A stretch of DNA of 64,000 bases from Cumulibacter soli (lineage in GTDB: Bacteria; Actinomycetota; Actinomycetes; Mycobacteriales; Antricoccaceae), in the NCBI RefSeq assembly GCF_004382795.1, contig NZ_SMSG01000004.1:124001-188000 (forward strand). Reading direction: 5' to 3'. The notes below the pieces were generated by a model. That model had not been told where the DNA came from and did no database searches. It worked only from the letters and a program-made list of their open reading frames with translations. The position numbers and the translations under genes were made by a program. Below, one piece after another: positions 8,636 through 16,844 of the stretch (position 1 is the stretch's first letter; the number at the start of each line of letters is the position of its first letter).

Positions 8636-8761
8636 GTAACTCTTTTGAGCGCCACTCTTTGAGCACCCCTACAGCGGCCATCAACCGAACACGGAGCAGG
8701 TGACGGCCCCGAGGGGCAAGGGAGGGTCCATGCGGATGATCGGCTCCGGGGCAACAAAACG

Positions 8762-8793
8762 ACATCGCCCGCTCCGTTCGGAGCGGGCGATGT
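8762..8793 (-). terminator. Terminator after the oppBCDF operon
   Basis: Perfect 15-nt arms (8762-8776 and 8779-8793) enclose a TT loop. On the minus strand the stem is followed by CGTTTTGTTG, a T-rich tail, 19 nt past the oppF stop. It faces the terminator at 8599-8635, closing two converging units. Confidence 0.8.
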
Positions 8794-8811
8794 GTGTGAG
8801 CAGGTCGAGGA

Positions 8812-9825
8812 TTAGATCCGAGTGTCGTCCTCGATGGCTTTCTCAGCCTCTTCCTCAACGTTGTCAGCCGCTGCGTCCTCCTCAACCGGAAGGCCCTCTT
8901 CGATCTCATTGCGGGCAGTCGGATCGAGGATCTCGTCGACGTTGACGCCTTCGCGCTCCAGTAGCAAGCGACGCTCTTCCCGTCCCTTGAAGCTCACCTC
9001 GGGCACAGCAGCCAGCAGGCGGCGGGTGTACGCCTGGCTGGGGTTCTCGAAGATCGCGTCGGCGTCGCCGTTCTCCACAATCTCGCCGAGATACATGACT
9101 GCGATCCGGTCGGCGACTTGGCGGACCACACCGAGGTCGTGCGTGATGAACAAGAACGACAGGTGACGCTCAGCCTGAATGTCTTTCAACAGGTTCAGGA
9201 TCTGCGCCTGTGTCGACACGTCCAGAGCGGAGACCGCCTCGTCGGCGATGATGATCTCCGGCTGCGCCGCCAGCGCACGCGCGATAGCGATGCGCTGACG
9301 CTGACCGCCGGAGAACTCGTGCGGGTACCGATGCAACGCGGTGGAGGGCAGACCCACCAGATCGAGCAACTCCAGCACCCGCTTGTCGAGGTCGGTTCCA
9401 GAGAGGCCTTCGTGGATGATCAACGGCTCACCGATGTTGAACACGACCATCTTCATCGGGTTCAGCGACGCGAACGGGTCCTGAAAGATCATCTGCAGGT
9501 GACGACGCTTCGAGCGCAAGTCCTTCTTGGACAGCGCCGTCCACTCTTCGCCTAGCACCGTGACCTTGCCGGCGTCCGGCGTCTCGAGGGCGGTGATCAG
9601 CTTCGCCGTCGACGACTTCCCGGAACCCGACTCGCCCACCAGCGCCAATGTCTCACCCGCGTGCAACTTCAGCGAGACGTTGTTGACCGCATGCACATGT
9701 GCCTCGGGTCGACCGATGAAGTTGCGACGAGTAACGAACTTCTTGTCCAGGCCCTCGACGTCGAGCACGAGTTCGCCGCGCTGCGGGGCCGAGCGAGCCG
9801 GGCTCGCCGTGGTCTGGGTGCTCAT
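8812..9825 (-). CDS. oppF: Oligopeptide-type ABC transporter ATPase (OppF-like)
   Basis: A 337-residue ATP-binding subunit. Walker A is GESGSGKS (near residue 64), the Q-loop is in MIFQDPFASLNPM, the signature is FSGGQRQRIAIARAL, Walker B is IIIADEAVSALD, and the switch His is in LFITHDLGVV. The C-terminal OppF/DppF region (YTRRLLAAVPEV) is present. It is followed by an unusual acidic tail rich in Glu and Asp over the last 35 residues or so. The start overlaps the oppD stop by 4 nt. With OppD it powers uptake through OppBC. Confidence 0.9.
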   Translation of the reverse strand: MSTQTTASPARSAPQRGELVLDVEGLDKKFVTRRNFIGRPEAHVHAVNNVSLKLHAGETLALVGESGSGKSSTAKLITALETPDAGKVTVLGEEWTALSKKDLRSKRRHLQMIFQDPFASLNPMKMVVFNIGEPLIIHEGLSGTDLDKRVLELLDLVGLPSTALHRYPHEFSGGQRQRIAIARALAAQPEIIIADEAVSALDVSTQAQILNLLKDIQAERHLSFLFITHDLGVVRQVADRIAVMYLGEIVENGDADAIFENPSQAYTRRLLAAVPEVSFKGREERRLLLEREGVNVDEILDPTARNEIEEGLPVEEDAAADNVEEEAEKAIEDDTRI

Positions 9826-10841
9826 TCGACACCTTCCAGTTCAAGCTCGTGGGAACGGACGCACCGGACGCGGCCGGTCTCGTCGTTCTCCAGCGCCACC
9901 GGCGCATTGCACTTATCCTGCGCGTATTTGCAGCGCGGCGCGAATCGGCATCCGTCAGGCATCTCGTGCAGCATCGGCACCTTGCCGTCGATCGAGGGCA
10001 ACTTCTCCATCTTCACCCGCGTCGAGGGAACCGATTCCAGCAGACCGGCCGTATACGGGTGCTTGGGGCTGGCGATCACACCGCGGGTGGTGCCCGACTC
10101 GATGACCTGTCCGGCGTACATCACCACCAGGTTATCGGTGTACTCGCTGATCACACCCATATCGTGCGTGACCAGCAAGACCGCCATACCTTCGCTGGCC
10201 AACTGCTGCAGCAGGCGCATGATCTGTGCCTGCACCGTCACGTCCAACGCCGTCGTCGGCTCGTCCGCGATCAGCACCTTCGGCTCGCAACTGATCGCCA
10301 TCGCGATCAGCACGCGCTGCAACTGGCCACCGGACATCTGGAACGGATACGCGTTGAACCGCTCTGCCGGATGCGGAATGCCGACCTTCTCGAAGAGTTC
10401 GATCGTCCGCTTCTTCGCCTCCGCCTTGCTGACGCCGGTGTGCCCGCGAATGACCTCACTGATGCTCCATCCGACGGTGAACATCGGATCGAGGCTGGTC
10501 ATTGGCTCCTGGAACACCATCGAGATGTCGTTACCGCGAGAGGCCCGCAGTGCCTTACCGCGCAGCGCCAGCAGGTCGGTGTCACCGAGCATCGCGCGCC
10601 CGTCCTCGACCTTCAGCACCTTCCGCTCGAGCAACTGCATCACCGACAGGGCGGTGACCGTCTTACCCGAACCTGATTCACCGGCCAGGCCGGTGATCAT
10701 GCCCGGGTACAGCTCGAGGGAGACATCTTCGATCACGTTCAGTCGCCCGCGATCGGTCGCCGCCGATACCTTCAAGCCCTCAATCCGCAGGGAGGACCCG
10801 GTGACGTCCATCGTGGTTTCGCTTGTCGCACTACTTGCCAC
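9822..10841 (-). CDS. oppD: Oligopeptide-type ABC transporter ATPase (OppD-like)
   Basis: An ATP-binding subunit of 339 residues from the start chosen here. Walker A is GESGSGKT, signature MSGGQLQRVLIAMAI, Walker B VLIADEPTTALD, switch LVTHDMGVI, and a C-terminal Cys-rich segment (CRFAPRCKYAQDKC) typical of OppD/DppD. I chose the GTG at 10841 because AAGGAG lies 7 nt before it (10848-10854). An ATG 39 nt upstream at 10880 would reach deeper into oppC and lacks such a site. The GTG overlaps the end of oppC by 11 nt, so translation is coupled. Confidence 0.88.
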   Translation of the reverse strand: MASSATSETTMDVTGSSLRIEGLKVSAATDRGRLNVIEDVSLELYPGMITGLAGESGSGKTVTALSVMQLLERKVLKVEDGRAMLGDTDLLALRGKALRASRGNDISMVFQEPMTSLDPMFTVGWSISEVIRGHTGVSKAEAKKRTIELFEKVGIPHPAERFNAYPFQMSGGQLQRVLIAMAISCEPKVLIADEPTTALDVTVQAQIMRLLQQLASEGMAVLLVTHDMGVISEYTDNLVVMYAGQVIESGTTRGVIASPKHPYTAGLLESVPSTRVKMEKLPSIDGKVPMLHEMPDGCRFAPRCKYAQDKCNAPVALENDETGRVRCVRSHELELEGVE

Positions 10842-11802
10842 TGCGAATCTCCTTGCCAAGTGAATCGCGCATACCGTCACCGAGGAACTGCAGCGCGAGA
10901 ATCAGGATCGTGATTGCCAGACCAGGCGGAAGGGACTGGAACGGCAGTTCGTTGATGCTTTCGAACGAGCGCCGAAGCACAACACCCCACGAGGCCTCAG
11001 GTGGCTGCACGCCGATACCGAAGAACGACAGCCCGGCCTCGACGAGCACACCGTAACCGAGCAGCAGGGTGCACTGCACGATGAGCGTCGGCGCGATGTT
11101 CGGCACGATGTGCGAGCGGATGATGCGTCCGGGGGACGCGCCGATCGTCTTTGCCGCGTCGACGTACATGGACGTTCGGACCGCCATGGTTTCACCGCGT
11201 AGAACACGGAAGAAGCGTGGCGCGAACAGGATGCCGACCGCGATCATCGCGTTGACCGTGGATTGACCACGAACGGCCACGATGGCCATCGCCAGGATGA
11301 TGCCGGGGATCGCGAACAGCGCGTCAGCGATACGCGAGCCGAGCCAGTCGACCCAACCGCCGAAGTAGCCAGCCGCTAGGCCGGTGGGGACACCCAGCAA
11401 TAGGCCGACCGCAACCGCGATGACCGGCGCGAGGAGCGTGATAGCGGTGCCATCGATCATCCGGCTCAGCACGTCGCGCCCGAGATCGTCAGTACCGAAG
11501 ATGTGCGCGTTGTGCGGCGGGAGGTTCTTGTCCAGCAGCGATTGCTCGGTCGGGTCGTACGGGACCAACAAGTCGCTGAAGATTGCGACCAGAACCAGGA
11601 AGACCAGGATCGCCAGCGAGATCATCGCCAGCTTCTGCTTCACCAGACGCTTAGCGAACCGCTTCAGCGGGCTGCCTGTCGATTCCTTACCGAGACCCTC
11701 GGCAGCGGAGATCTTGGCGTCCATTTCCGCCTGCGTCAACGTACCGTTCGACGAGTCAGCCACTGCGTCGCCGTTCTGTGGATTCTTTGGATTCTTAGCC
11801 AT
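10831..11802 (-). CDS. oppC: Oligopeptide-type ABC transporter permease (OppC-like)
   Basis: A 323-residue inner-membrane permease of the Opp/Dpp C class. A cytoplasmic N-terminal extension of about 45 residues precedes TM1 (LAMISLAILVFLVLVAIF), then the family sequence PHNAHIFGTDDLGRDVLSRMI and further TM segments. The EAA-like coupling motif is in the AAKTIGASPGRIIRSHIVPN region. The gene lies 5 nt after oppB and overlaps oppD. It forms the pore with OppB. Confidence 0.9.
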   Translation of the reverse strand: MAKNPKNPQNGDAVADSSNGTLTQAEMDAKISAAEGLGKESTGSPLKRFAKRLVKQKLAMISLAILVFLVLVAIFSDLLVPYDPTEQSLLDKNLPPHNAHIFGTDDLGRDVLSRMIDGTAITLLAPVIAVAVGLLLGVPTGLAAGYFGGWVDWLGSRIADALFAIPGIILAMAIVAVRGQSTVNAMIAVGILFAPRFFRVLRGETMAVRTSMYVDAAKTIGASPGRIIRSHIVPNIAPTLIVQCTLLLGYGVLVEAGLSFFGIGVQPPEASWGVVLRRSFESINELPFQSLPPGLAITILILALQFLGDGMRDSLGKEIRSGK

Positions 11803-11807
11803 ATCCG

Positions 11808-12752
11808 TTACCGCTTCCGAAGCTTCGGGTTAATCCAGGCGTAGGACAGGTCCACGATCAGGTTGGTCACGATGACGACCGAAGCCACCAGGATGACCAC
11901 ACCTTGAATCGCCGGGATGTCCTGCGATTGCACCGAGGTCAGCGCCAAGTCACCAATACCCGGCATCGCGAACAACAGCTCGACGACAACCGCGGCGCCG
12001 AGCAAACGCTCGACCTGCAGACCAGTAATCGTGGCGACCGAGACACCCGCGTTGCGCAGGGTGTGACGCAGTGTGATCGAACCCGACTTCACACCCATGG
12101 CCCGGTTGGTTCGGATGAAGTCCTGCCCGACGACCGTCACCACGGAGGATCGAGTCTGACGTGCGATATCGGCTGCGGATGTCGCCGCGACAGCGAGGCC
12201 CGGTAGCAACATCGAGTAGATCCAGCCGCCGAACCCTTCAGATATCGGCGTATAGCCAGTGGCGTTGAACCACCCAAGTTCGATGGCGAAGATCGAGATC
12301 ATCACCATCGCCAGCCAGAAGGCGGGGACGGAAATGCCGAGCGTGGTAATACCGGTCACCAGGCGGTCGGTCAGACTGCCAGGCCGCATACCGGCGATCA
12401 GGCCGGCGGGGATGCCGATCAGGATGGCGAAGAACAGACCGACCACGATGATCGAGAGCGTGACGCCGATGCGGTGGGTCAGTAACTCGGTCACTGGAAC
12501 GCCGTAGTGGAACGAACGGCCAAGGTCACCCGAGAGCGCCGAACCGCCCCAGTCGAAGAACTGGACGAAGAACGCCCGGTCAAGACCCATCTCGTGCCGC
12601 ACGGCCGCGATCTGCTCTGCGGTGGCGCCATCACCGGCCATCGTGGCCGCCGGGTCACCCGGCATCAGGTACACGAGGCCGAACGTGATGCACGCCACGA
12701 TCACAATGATCGGGAGCGCCACCAACAAGCGCCGAATTATGTATCCGATCAT
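11808..12752 (-). CDS. oppB: Oligopeptide-type ABC transporter permease (OppB-like)
   Basis: A 314-residue permease beginning MIGYIIRRLLVALPIIVIV, the standard OppB/DppB N-terminal TM. LVYLMPGDPAA and GLDRAFFVQFFDW follow, and the coupling motif is in FIRTNRAMGVKSGSITLRHTLRN. A GTG lies 6 nt further upstream, but the ATG at 12752 is 8 nt from the GGGGGG site and is preferred. First gene of the minus-strand transporter operon; the palindrome at 12899-12912 lies in its promoter region. Confidence 0.9.
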   Translation of the reverse strand: MIGYIIRRLLVALPIIVIVACITFGLVYLMPGDPAATMAGDGATAEQIAAVRHEMGLDRAFFVQFFDWGGSALSGDLGRSFHYGVPVTELLTHRIGVTLSIIVVGLFFAILIGIPAGLIAGMRPGSLTDRLVTGITTLGISVPAFWLAMVMISIFAIELGWFNATGYTPISEGFGGWIYSMLLPGLAVAATSAADIARQTRSSVVTVVGQDFIRTNRAMGVKSGSITLRHTLRNAGVSVATITGLQVERLLGAAVVVELLFAMPGIGDLALTSVQSQDIPAIQGVVILVASVVIVTNLIVDLSYAWINPKLRKR

Positions 12753-12898
12753 CGGCACGTCCCCCCAATTCCGTTCATCCAGAAACCCTTCCGATAACGC
12801 CGCAAGTCGTCGACGTGCTGGCCACGGTCAAAAGTGTTAGCTTTCGCCCACGCCGCCATGGCGCGCGTCACTAACAGCACCCGACTATCCGACTATTT

Positions 12899-12912
12899 AC
12901 TGAGTGCTCACT
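12899..12912. promoter_or_regulatory. Candidate TetR operator before oppB (ACTGAGTGCTCACT)
   Basis: This palindromic site lies about 150 nt upstream of oppB in the 222-nt gap 12753-12974. It matches the site at 6192-6205 at 12 of 14 positions, with both differences C/T. No other repeat of this motif was noticed in the window. Confidence 0.5.
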
Positions 12913-12950
12913 CAATAGGTAGCGAGCGACCGTGATACTTTTGTAACCAT

Positions 12951-12969
12951 CGTCAGCGATCAGCTGACG
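12951..12969 (-). terminator. Weak terminator candidate after the ThDP-enzyme gene
   Basis: Seven-nt inverted arms CGTCAGC/GCTGACG with a 5-nt loop lie just past the stop at 12975. There is no T tract, so this is only a candidate. Confidence 0.35.
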
Positions 12970-12974
12970 GCCGA

Positions 12975-14579
12975 CTATTCGGCAGTGTTGATCGAGGGGT
13001 CCAGCCGGATATCAATTGCGACCGGACCTTCCTCGTCCAGTAGCGCGGGGACCTTGTCGAGATCATCGAGCGAGTGCACACGCAGGACGCGGGCGCCCAG
13101 CGATTCACACACCCCTGCCAAGTCGGGGAAATGAGTCAGCGAGTAACTGGGATCGACCCCATAGTCCTCGAGTTTGTAGTACTCAGCGCCGTACGCCCCG
13201 TCATTGAGAATGACCAGTGCGAGCTTGGCGCGCTGCCGGACGGCGCTGGCTAGTTCGGTCGGGTTCATCATGAATCCCCCGTCGCCCACCACGCCGACGA
13301 TGAAGTCATCGGGGTGTGCGCCAATCGCACCGATTACGCCGCCAAGCCCGAGGCCGATCGAACCGAATGCGCCCATGTTGATGAACTTGCGCGGATCCGC
13401 CACCTCTAGGTAGGGCCATGCCGCGACAACGAAGCGTCCGATGTCGTTGACGACGACGCGGTCCTTGGGCAGCAACCGATTGAGTTTGACCATGGCCGAA
13501 CGCGGGTCGACCGTGTCAGTACCCGAATGATCTGTGAACTCGTCCTCGGGCTTCCACTCGGCCAGCTTGGCGGCGATCTGATCGCCCCACTGTTGCCCGC
13601 CGGTGTGATCGGCCTCTACGAGTAGCGCCAAGATCGCTTCTGCGCTGAGTTTTGCGTCAGCGACAACCGGCGCGTCGACCTGGGTAAACCGCCCGAACCG
13701 CGAGGGGTCCTCGTCAACCTGGATGACGGTCTTGTCCTTGGTGAGCCCGCCGCCGTCCGAGGTGTACACGTTCAGGGAGGCGCCGAATGCGATCACGCAA
13801 TCTGCCTCGCCGAGCGCACCCGAAGCCACCGAATGCGACAAGGTCCCGTGAATGCCGACATTGCGTGGATGTCCGCTGAACATGCCCTTGGCCTGCAGCG
13901 TGGTCGCCAGCGGGGCACCGAGCCGATCCGCGAGCGCAATCAGCGCCTCTTTAGCGCCGGAGTCGACCGCACCGCGCCCAGCCAGGACAACCGGACGACG
14001 GGCACCTACGAGCGCTCCGACGGCGACGTCGAGTTGATCTTCGGTGGGCGCTGCGGGGCTGGCCTTCACCGGCAACGGAATTCCGGACGGCTCGGGAACC
14101 GTCACCTTGAGCATGCTGAACGGAATGTCGAGCACGATCGGTCGACGCTCCCCCACAGCACGCTGCATCGCGCGAGCCATATCGCGTAGTGCGCTGCCAG
14201 GACGATAGATGGTCTCGAAGCCAGCGCCGGCTGCCTGAGCTACGGCGGCGATGTCGACCTTCTGGAAGTGTGTCGCCTCCAGCGGGGTCTCACCGGCGAG
14301 CAACACCACGCTGCTGCGGGCACGTACCGCCTCGACCAGAGAGGTCATCGTGTTGGTCAGGGCGGGGCCATGGGTCACCGAAGCGATCCCCGTCTTCCCG
14401 GTGAGCCGGTAGTAAGCGTCGGCTGCACCTACCGAACTGCCTTCGAACGACACCGGCAAGTAACGGTGCCCCTTGTTCTGGTAGGTCGCAAGGTACAGCA
14501 TGTTGGCGTCCCCCATCAGGCCGAACACCGGCGAACCCTGTGCGCCCAGGAAGTCCGCAACCAGTTCGTGCAGCTCCAT
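12975..14579 (-). CDS. ThDP-dependent enzyme, acetolactate-synthase-like
   Basis: A 534-residue thiamine-diphosphate enzyme with the three usual domains. The N-terminal PYR domain holds the conserved Glu (PVSFEGSSVGAADAYY), a central TPP_enzyme_M domain follows, and the C-terminal PP domain carries the cofactor motif VGDGGFMMN followed by LVILNDGAYG. I chose the ATG at 14579 because AAGGGG lies 6 nt upstream; a GTG at 14594 is also in frame. The family includes acetolactate synthase, oxalyl-CoA decarboxylase and benzoylformate decarboxylase. No substrate-defining residues allow a choice and no small regulatory subunit gene is adjacent. It lies upstream of oppB in the same direction but with its own gap. 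Confidence 0.8.
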   Translation of the reverse strand: MELHELVADFLGAQGSPVFGLMGDANMLYLATYQNKGHRYLPVSFEGSSVGAADAYYRLTGKTGIASVTHGPALTNTMTSLVEAVRARSSVVLLAGETPLEATHFQKVDIAAVAQAAGAGFETIYRPGSALRDMARAMQRAVGERRPIVLDIPFSMLKVTVPEPSGIPLPVKASPAAPTEDQLDVAVGALVGARRPVVLAGRGAVDSGAKEALIALADRLGAPLATTLQAKGMFSGHPRNVGIHGTLSHSVASGALGEADCVIAFGASLNVYTSDGGGLTKDKTVIQVDEDPSRFGRFTQVDAPVVADAKLSAEAILALLVEADHTGGQQWGDQIAAKLAEWKPEDEFTDHSGTDTVDPRSAMVKLNRLLPKDRVVVNDIGRFVVAAWPYLEVADPRKFINMGAFGSIGLGLGGVIGAIGAHPDDFIVGVVGDGGFMMNPTELASAVRQRAKLALVILNDGAYGAEYYKLEDYGVDPSYSLTHFPDLAGVCESLGARVLRVHSLDDLDKVPALLDEEGPVAIDIRLDPSINTAE

Positions 14580-14779
14580 CGCCGTCCCCTTCACTACCTC
14601 ATCCGACTGCGGTACATGTATGTAGCAGTCACTCTAAATGCGTGTGGCGCACATTACCTCACCCAGGTGACGGTAGGGAGTTGCCGGGGTCTTGTCCACA
14701 GCTCCCGCGGAACCGACCGACCCCGTCCCTTTGGTCACCTGACCCCCTACTCTCCAGTACGCCTGCGAGCACCTTGGCA

Positions 14780-15739
14780 TCACGCCGATCGCGCGGCGAC
14801 CCGCTCGTCGAGAGCGAAGTGAGCGCGCACCTCCGTGCCTGACGTTTCTGTCCGCGCACGTACCTGAAGCTGGCCACCATGCCGAGCCGCCCGCGAGTGC
14901 ATACCGCGCAGTCCAGAGCGACTGTTATCCGCGACTGATGGCATAAAGCCGACACCGTCATCAACCACGGTGACGACGAGCGCACGCCGGTTGTGCTCGA
15001 TCGTCAATTCGACCGCGATGCAGCGGGCGCGCGCATGCTTCACCACGTTATTCATGGCTTCCTGCACCAGTCGATACGCATCGGCGGCAACTTCGGTTGG
15101 CAGACGAGTCAGATCCGATTCCGCGTGGACCGCGATTTCTAGACCCGACTGCCGGGACAGCTCGTTCGCGTGCACCTCGAGCGCTCCGCGCAAATCGTGC
15201 CGATCCAGCGCTTCGGGCTGGTCGAGGTAGGTCGCCTCACGCAGCGCAGCCACCGATCGGGCAGCCATTCGTTGCACATCTGCCAACCGCTGCCGCAAAC
15301 TCTCGACATCGTCGTGCGCGGCCAGCGCGGCTTCAACCTGCAGGTTCAGCGAGAACAACTGTTGCGACAGCCCATCGTGCACGTCCTGGCGCATTCGACC
15401 CCGAGCGGCGTCGGCGGCCTCCTTCGCGATTCTATCGAAGTTGTTGGCCGTGTCGACCGCAGTCCCGACTACCTCGCCGAGTCTGAGCAGTAACGCGGCG
15501 TCCAGTTCAGTCGAATCCGAAAACCCCGCTCCGAGCACCCCGACGCAGCGCGACTCGGCCATGAGTGGCACCGCGGCCCACACGCTTCGATCCTGACCGC
15601 GCCGCACTACATCCCACAATTGCGCCCAACGATCGTCCGTCCCGATCTCATGCCGCACCTGCGGCATCACGGCGAGGCGCCGCTTATGAAAGGCGACCCG
15701 CATTGGCGAAGGAGCGCCGCGCTTGAGGCAGGCGTTCAA
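14780..15739 (-). CDS. NarL-type sensor histidine kinase with shortened GAF domain, no adjacent response regulator
   Basis: The frame gives up to 319 residues. Residues about 11-100 match only the C-terminal half of a GAF domain (WAAVPLM, CVGVLGAGFS, LLLRLGEVVGTAVD). A HisKA_3 dimerisation helix follows with phosphoacceptor His in RQDVHDGLSQQLFSL (about H121), then an ATPase domain with N box LVQEAMNNVVKHA and G box VDDGVGFMP...GLRGMHSRA. The start is uncertain: the longest frame uses TTG at 15739, an ATG lies at 15703, and neither has a good ribosome site. A stop precedes the TTG by a few codons. The missing half-GAF and lack of a response-regulator gene suggest 5' truncation or an orphan cytoplasmic kinase. 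Confidence 0.75.
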   Translation of the reverse strand: MNACLKRGAPSPMRVAFHKRRLAVMPQVRHEIGTDDRWAQLWDVVRRGQDRSVWAAVPLMAESRCVGVLGAGFSDSTELDAALLLRLGEVVGTAVDTANNFDRIAKEAADAARGRMRQDVHDGLSQQLFSLNLQVEAALAAHDDVESLRQRLADVQRMAARSVAALREATYLDQPEALDRHDLRGALEVHANELSRQSGLEIAVHAESDLTRLPTEVAADAYRLVQEAMNNVVKHARARCIAVELTIEHNRRALVVTVVDDGVGFMPSVADNSRSGLRGMHSRAARHGGQLQVRARTETSGTEVRAHFALDERVAARSA

Positions 15740-15862
15740 GCATGTTCGTCACGCGGTCTCACAGTTCTATCGGTCTCATGCTTGAGTTCTAGTCAAGTCC
15801 GACCAGCTCAATACCGACAGCGCTGTTTGTTGCGATCAGTCGCGACAAATGTCGCGTACTGG

Positions 15863-15905
15863 GTCGGCCACGACAAGCGACGATCTGACGTCTGTCGTGG
15901 CCGAC
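15863..15905 (-). terminator. Hairpin after the esterase gene, with a second small hairpin beyond
   Basis: Perfect 13-nt arms (15863-15875 and 15893-15905) with a 17-nt loop lie 7 nt beyond the esterase stop. A second palindrome, CGCGAC/GTCGCG with AAAT loop, follows at 15841-15856. No T tract. Likely end of the six-gene operon 15912-23199; it could also bind a regulator for the kinase gene. Confidence 0.55.
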
Positions 15906-15911
15906 GCGGGA

Positions 15912-16844
15912 CTACCCCTCTCGGCAGCGGCTACGTACATAACGGGCAACCGACTCGAGTGCCCGGCGCCCCTCGGGCAATCGCGATTCGAAGAACGGCA
16001 GTACATGTAGCCCGTACGGCCAGACGTCCAGATCGACGCGCACCCCCGCCTCGCGCATGGCTCGCGCGATCAGTAGTGAGTCATTCAGCAGGACCTCATC
16101 GGCACCCACCTGCACATGCATCGGTGGTAGTCCGCTCAGATCGGCGTACACCGGCGACGCGCGAGGGTCGGTCGGGTCCCCGCCGTCAAGGTACGCCGTC
16201 GCATACCTACGCGCGGCCGCCAGCGACACAATCGGATCGTCGTCGGCCCGCGTCAGGTACGAGCCACCGCCGACGGAAAGGTTGGTCATCGGCGAGATGA
16301 GGACCCCGCACGATGGCTCCCGCAAGCCGGCGTTGGCCGCTCCCAGAATCGTAGCGAGGGCGAGCCCGCCGCCAGCCGAATCCCCCGCCACGATGACATG
16401 CTTGTCCGCCAACGGTGATTCGGTCAGGGCTTGATAAGCGGCGAGCGCATCGTGGTACGCGGCGGGAAACGGGTGTTCCGGCGCAAGCCGGTAGTCGACC
16501 GCGATGACCGTGACCTCAGCAGCTTCCGCGAGCGCACCGCACATACTGCGGTGGGTCGCCAGCGAACCGATACAGTACCCACCCCCATGGAAATAGAGCA
16601 TGACATCGCCGTCCGACCTGACGTCCGGTTCATGGATCTCCACCGGGATCGCGCCAAGCAGATCCGATCGGACCGACACGTCGAGGTCCCGATTACTCAT
16701 GGCCTGTGCATGTGCTTCGTAGCCACTGCGTACGGCTTCCATGCTCGCTGACGGATCGCTCGGCCGCTGCAGCAGCCGTTCTCGAAACGAGACGTATTCG
16801 CTGCTGGCCGTCACCGCCGCATTCGGTTCATCCGATCTCGTCAT
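15912..16844 (-). CDS. Alpha/beta hydrolase, hormone-sensitive-lipase type esterase
   Basis: A 310-residue esterase/lipase. It shows the oxyanion-hole motif HGGGYCIGS (about residues 89-97), the nucleophile elbow GDSAGGGLA (Ser about 159), a late Asp in PMHVQVGADEVLLND and the His in WPYGLHVLPFF. These hallmarks of the HSL family are all intact. The start overlaps the ligase stop by 4 nt. In this operon it would hydrolyse the ester or lactone made by the Baeyer-Villiger monooxygenase; that role is inferred from context. Confidence 0.88.
   Translation of the reverse strand: MTRSDEPNAAVTASSEYVSFRERLLQRPSDPSASMEAVRSGYEAHAQAMSNRDLDVSVRSDLLGAIPVEIHEPDVRSDGDVMLYFHGGGYCIGSLATHRSMCGALAEAAEVTVIAVDYRLAPEHPFPAAYHDALAAYQALTESPLADKHVIVAGDSAGGGLALATILGAANAGLREPSCGVLISPMTNLSVGGGSYLTRADDDPIVSLAAARRYATAYLDGGDPTDPRASPVYADLSGLPPMHVQVGADEVLLNDSLLIARAMREAGVRVDLDVWPYGLHVLPFFESRLPEGRRALESVARYVRSRCREG

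Noticed and set aside
8762-8793. Perfect 15-bp palindrome as a regulator site
   Set aside because: It lies between convergent gene ends and has a T-rich tail on the minus strand, so a terminator explains it.
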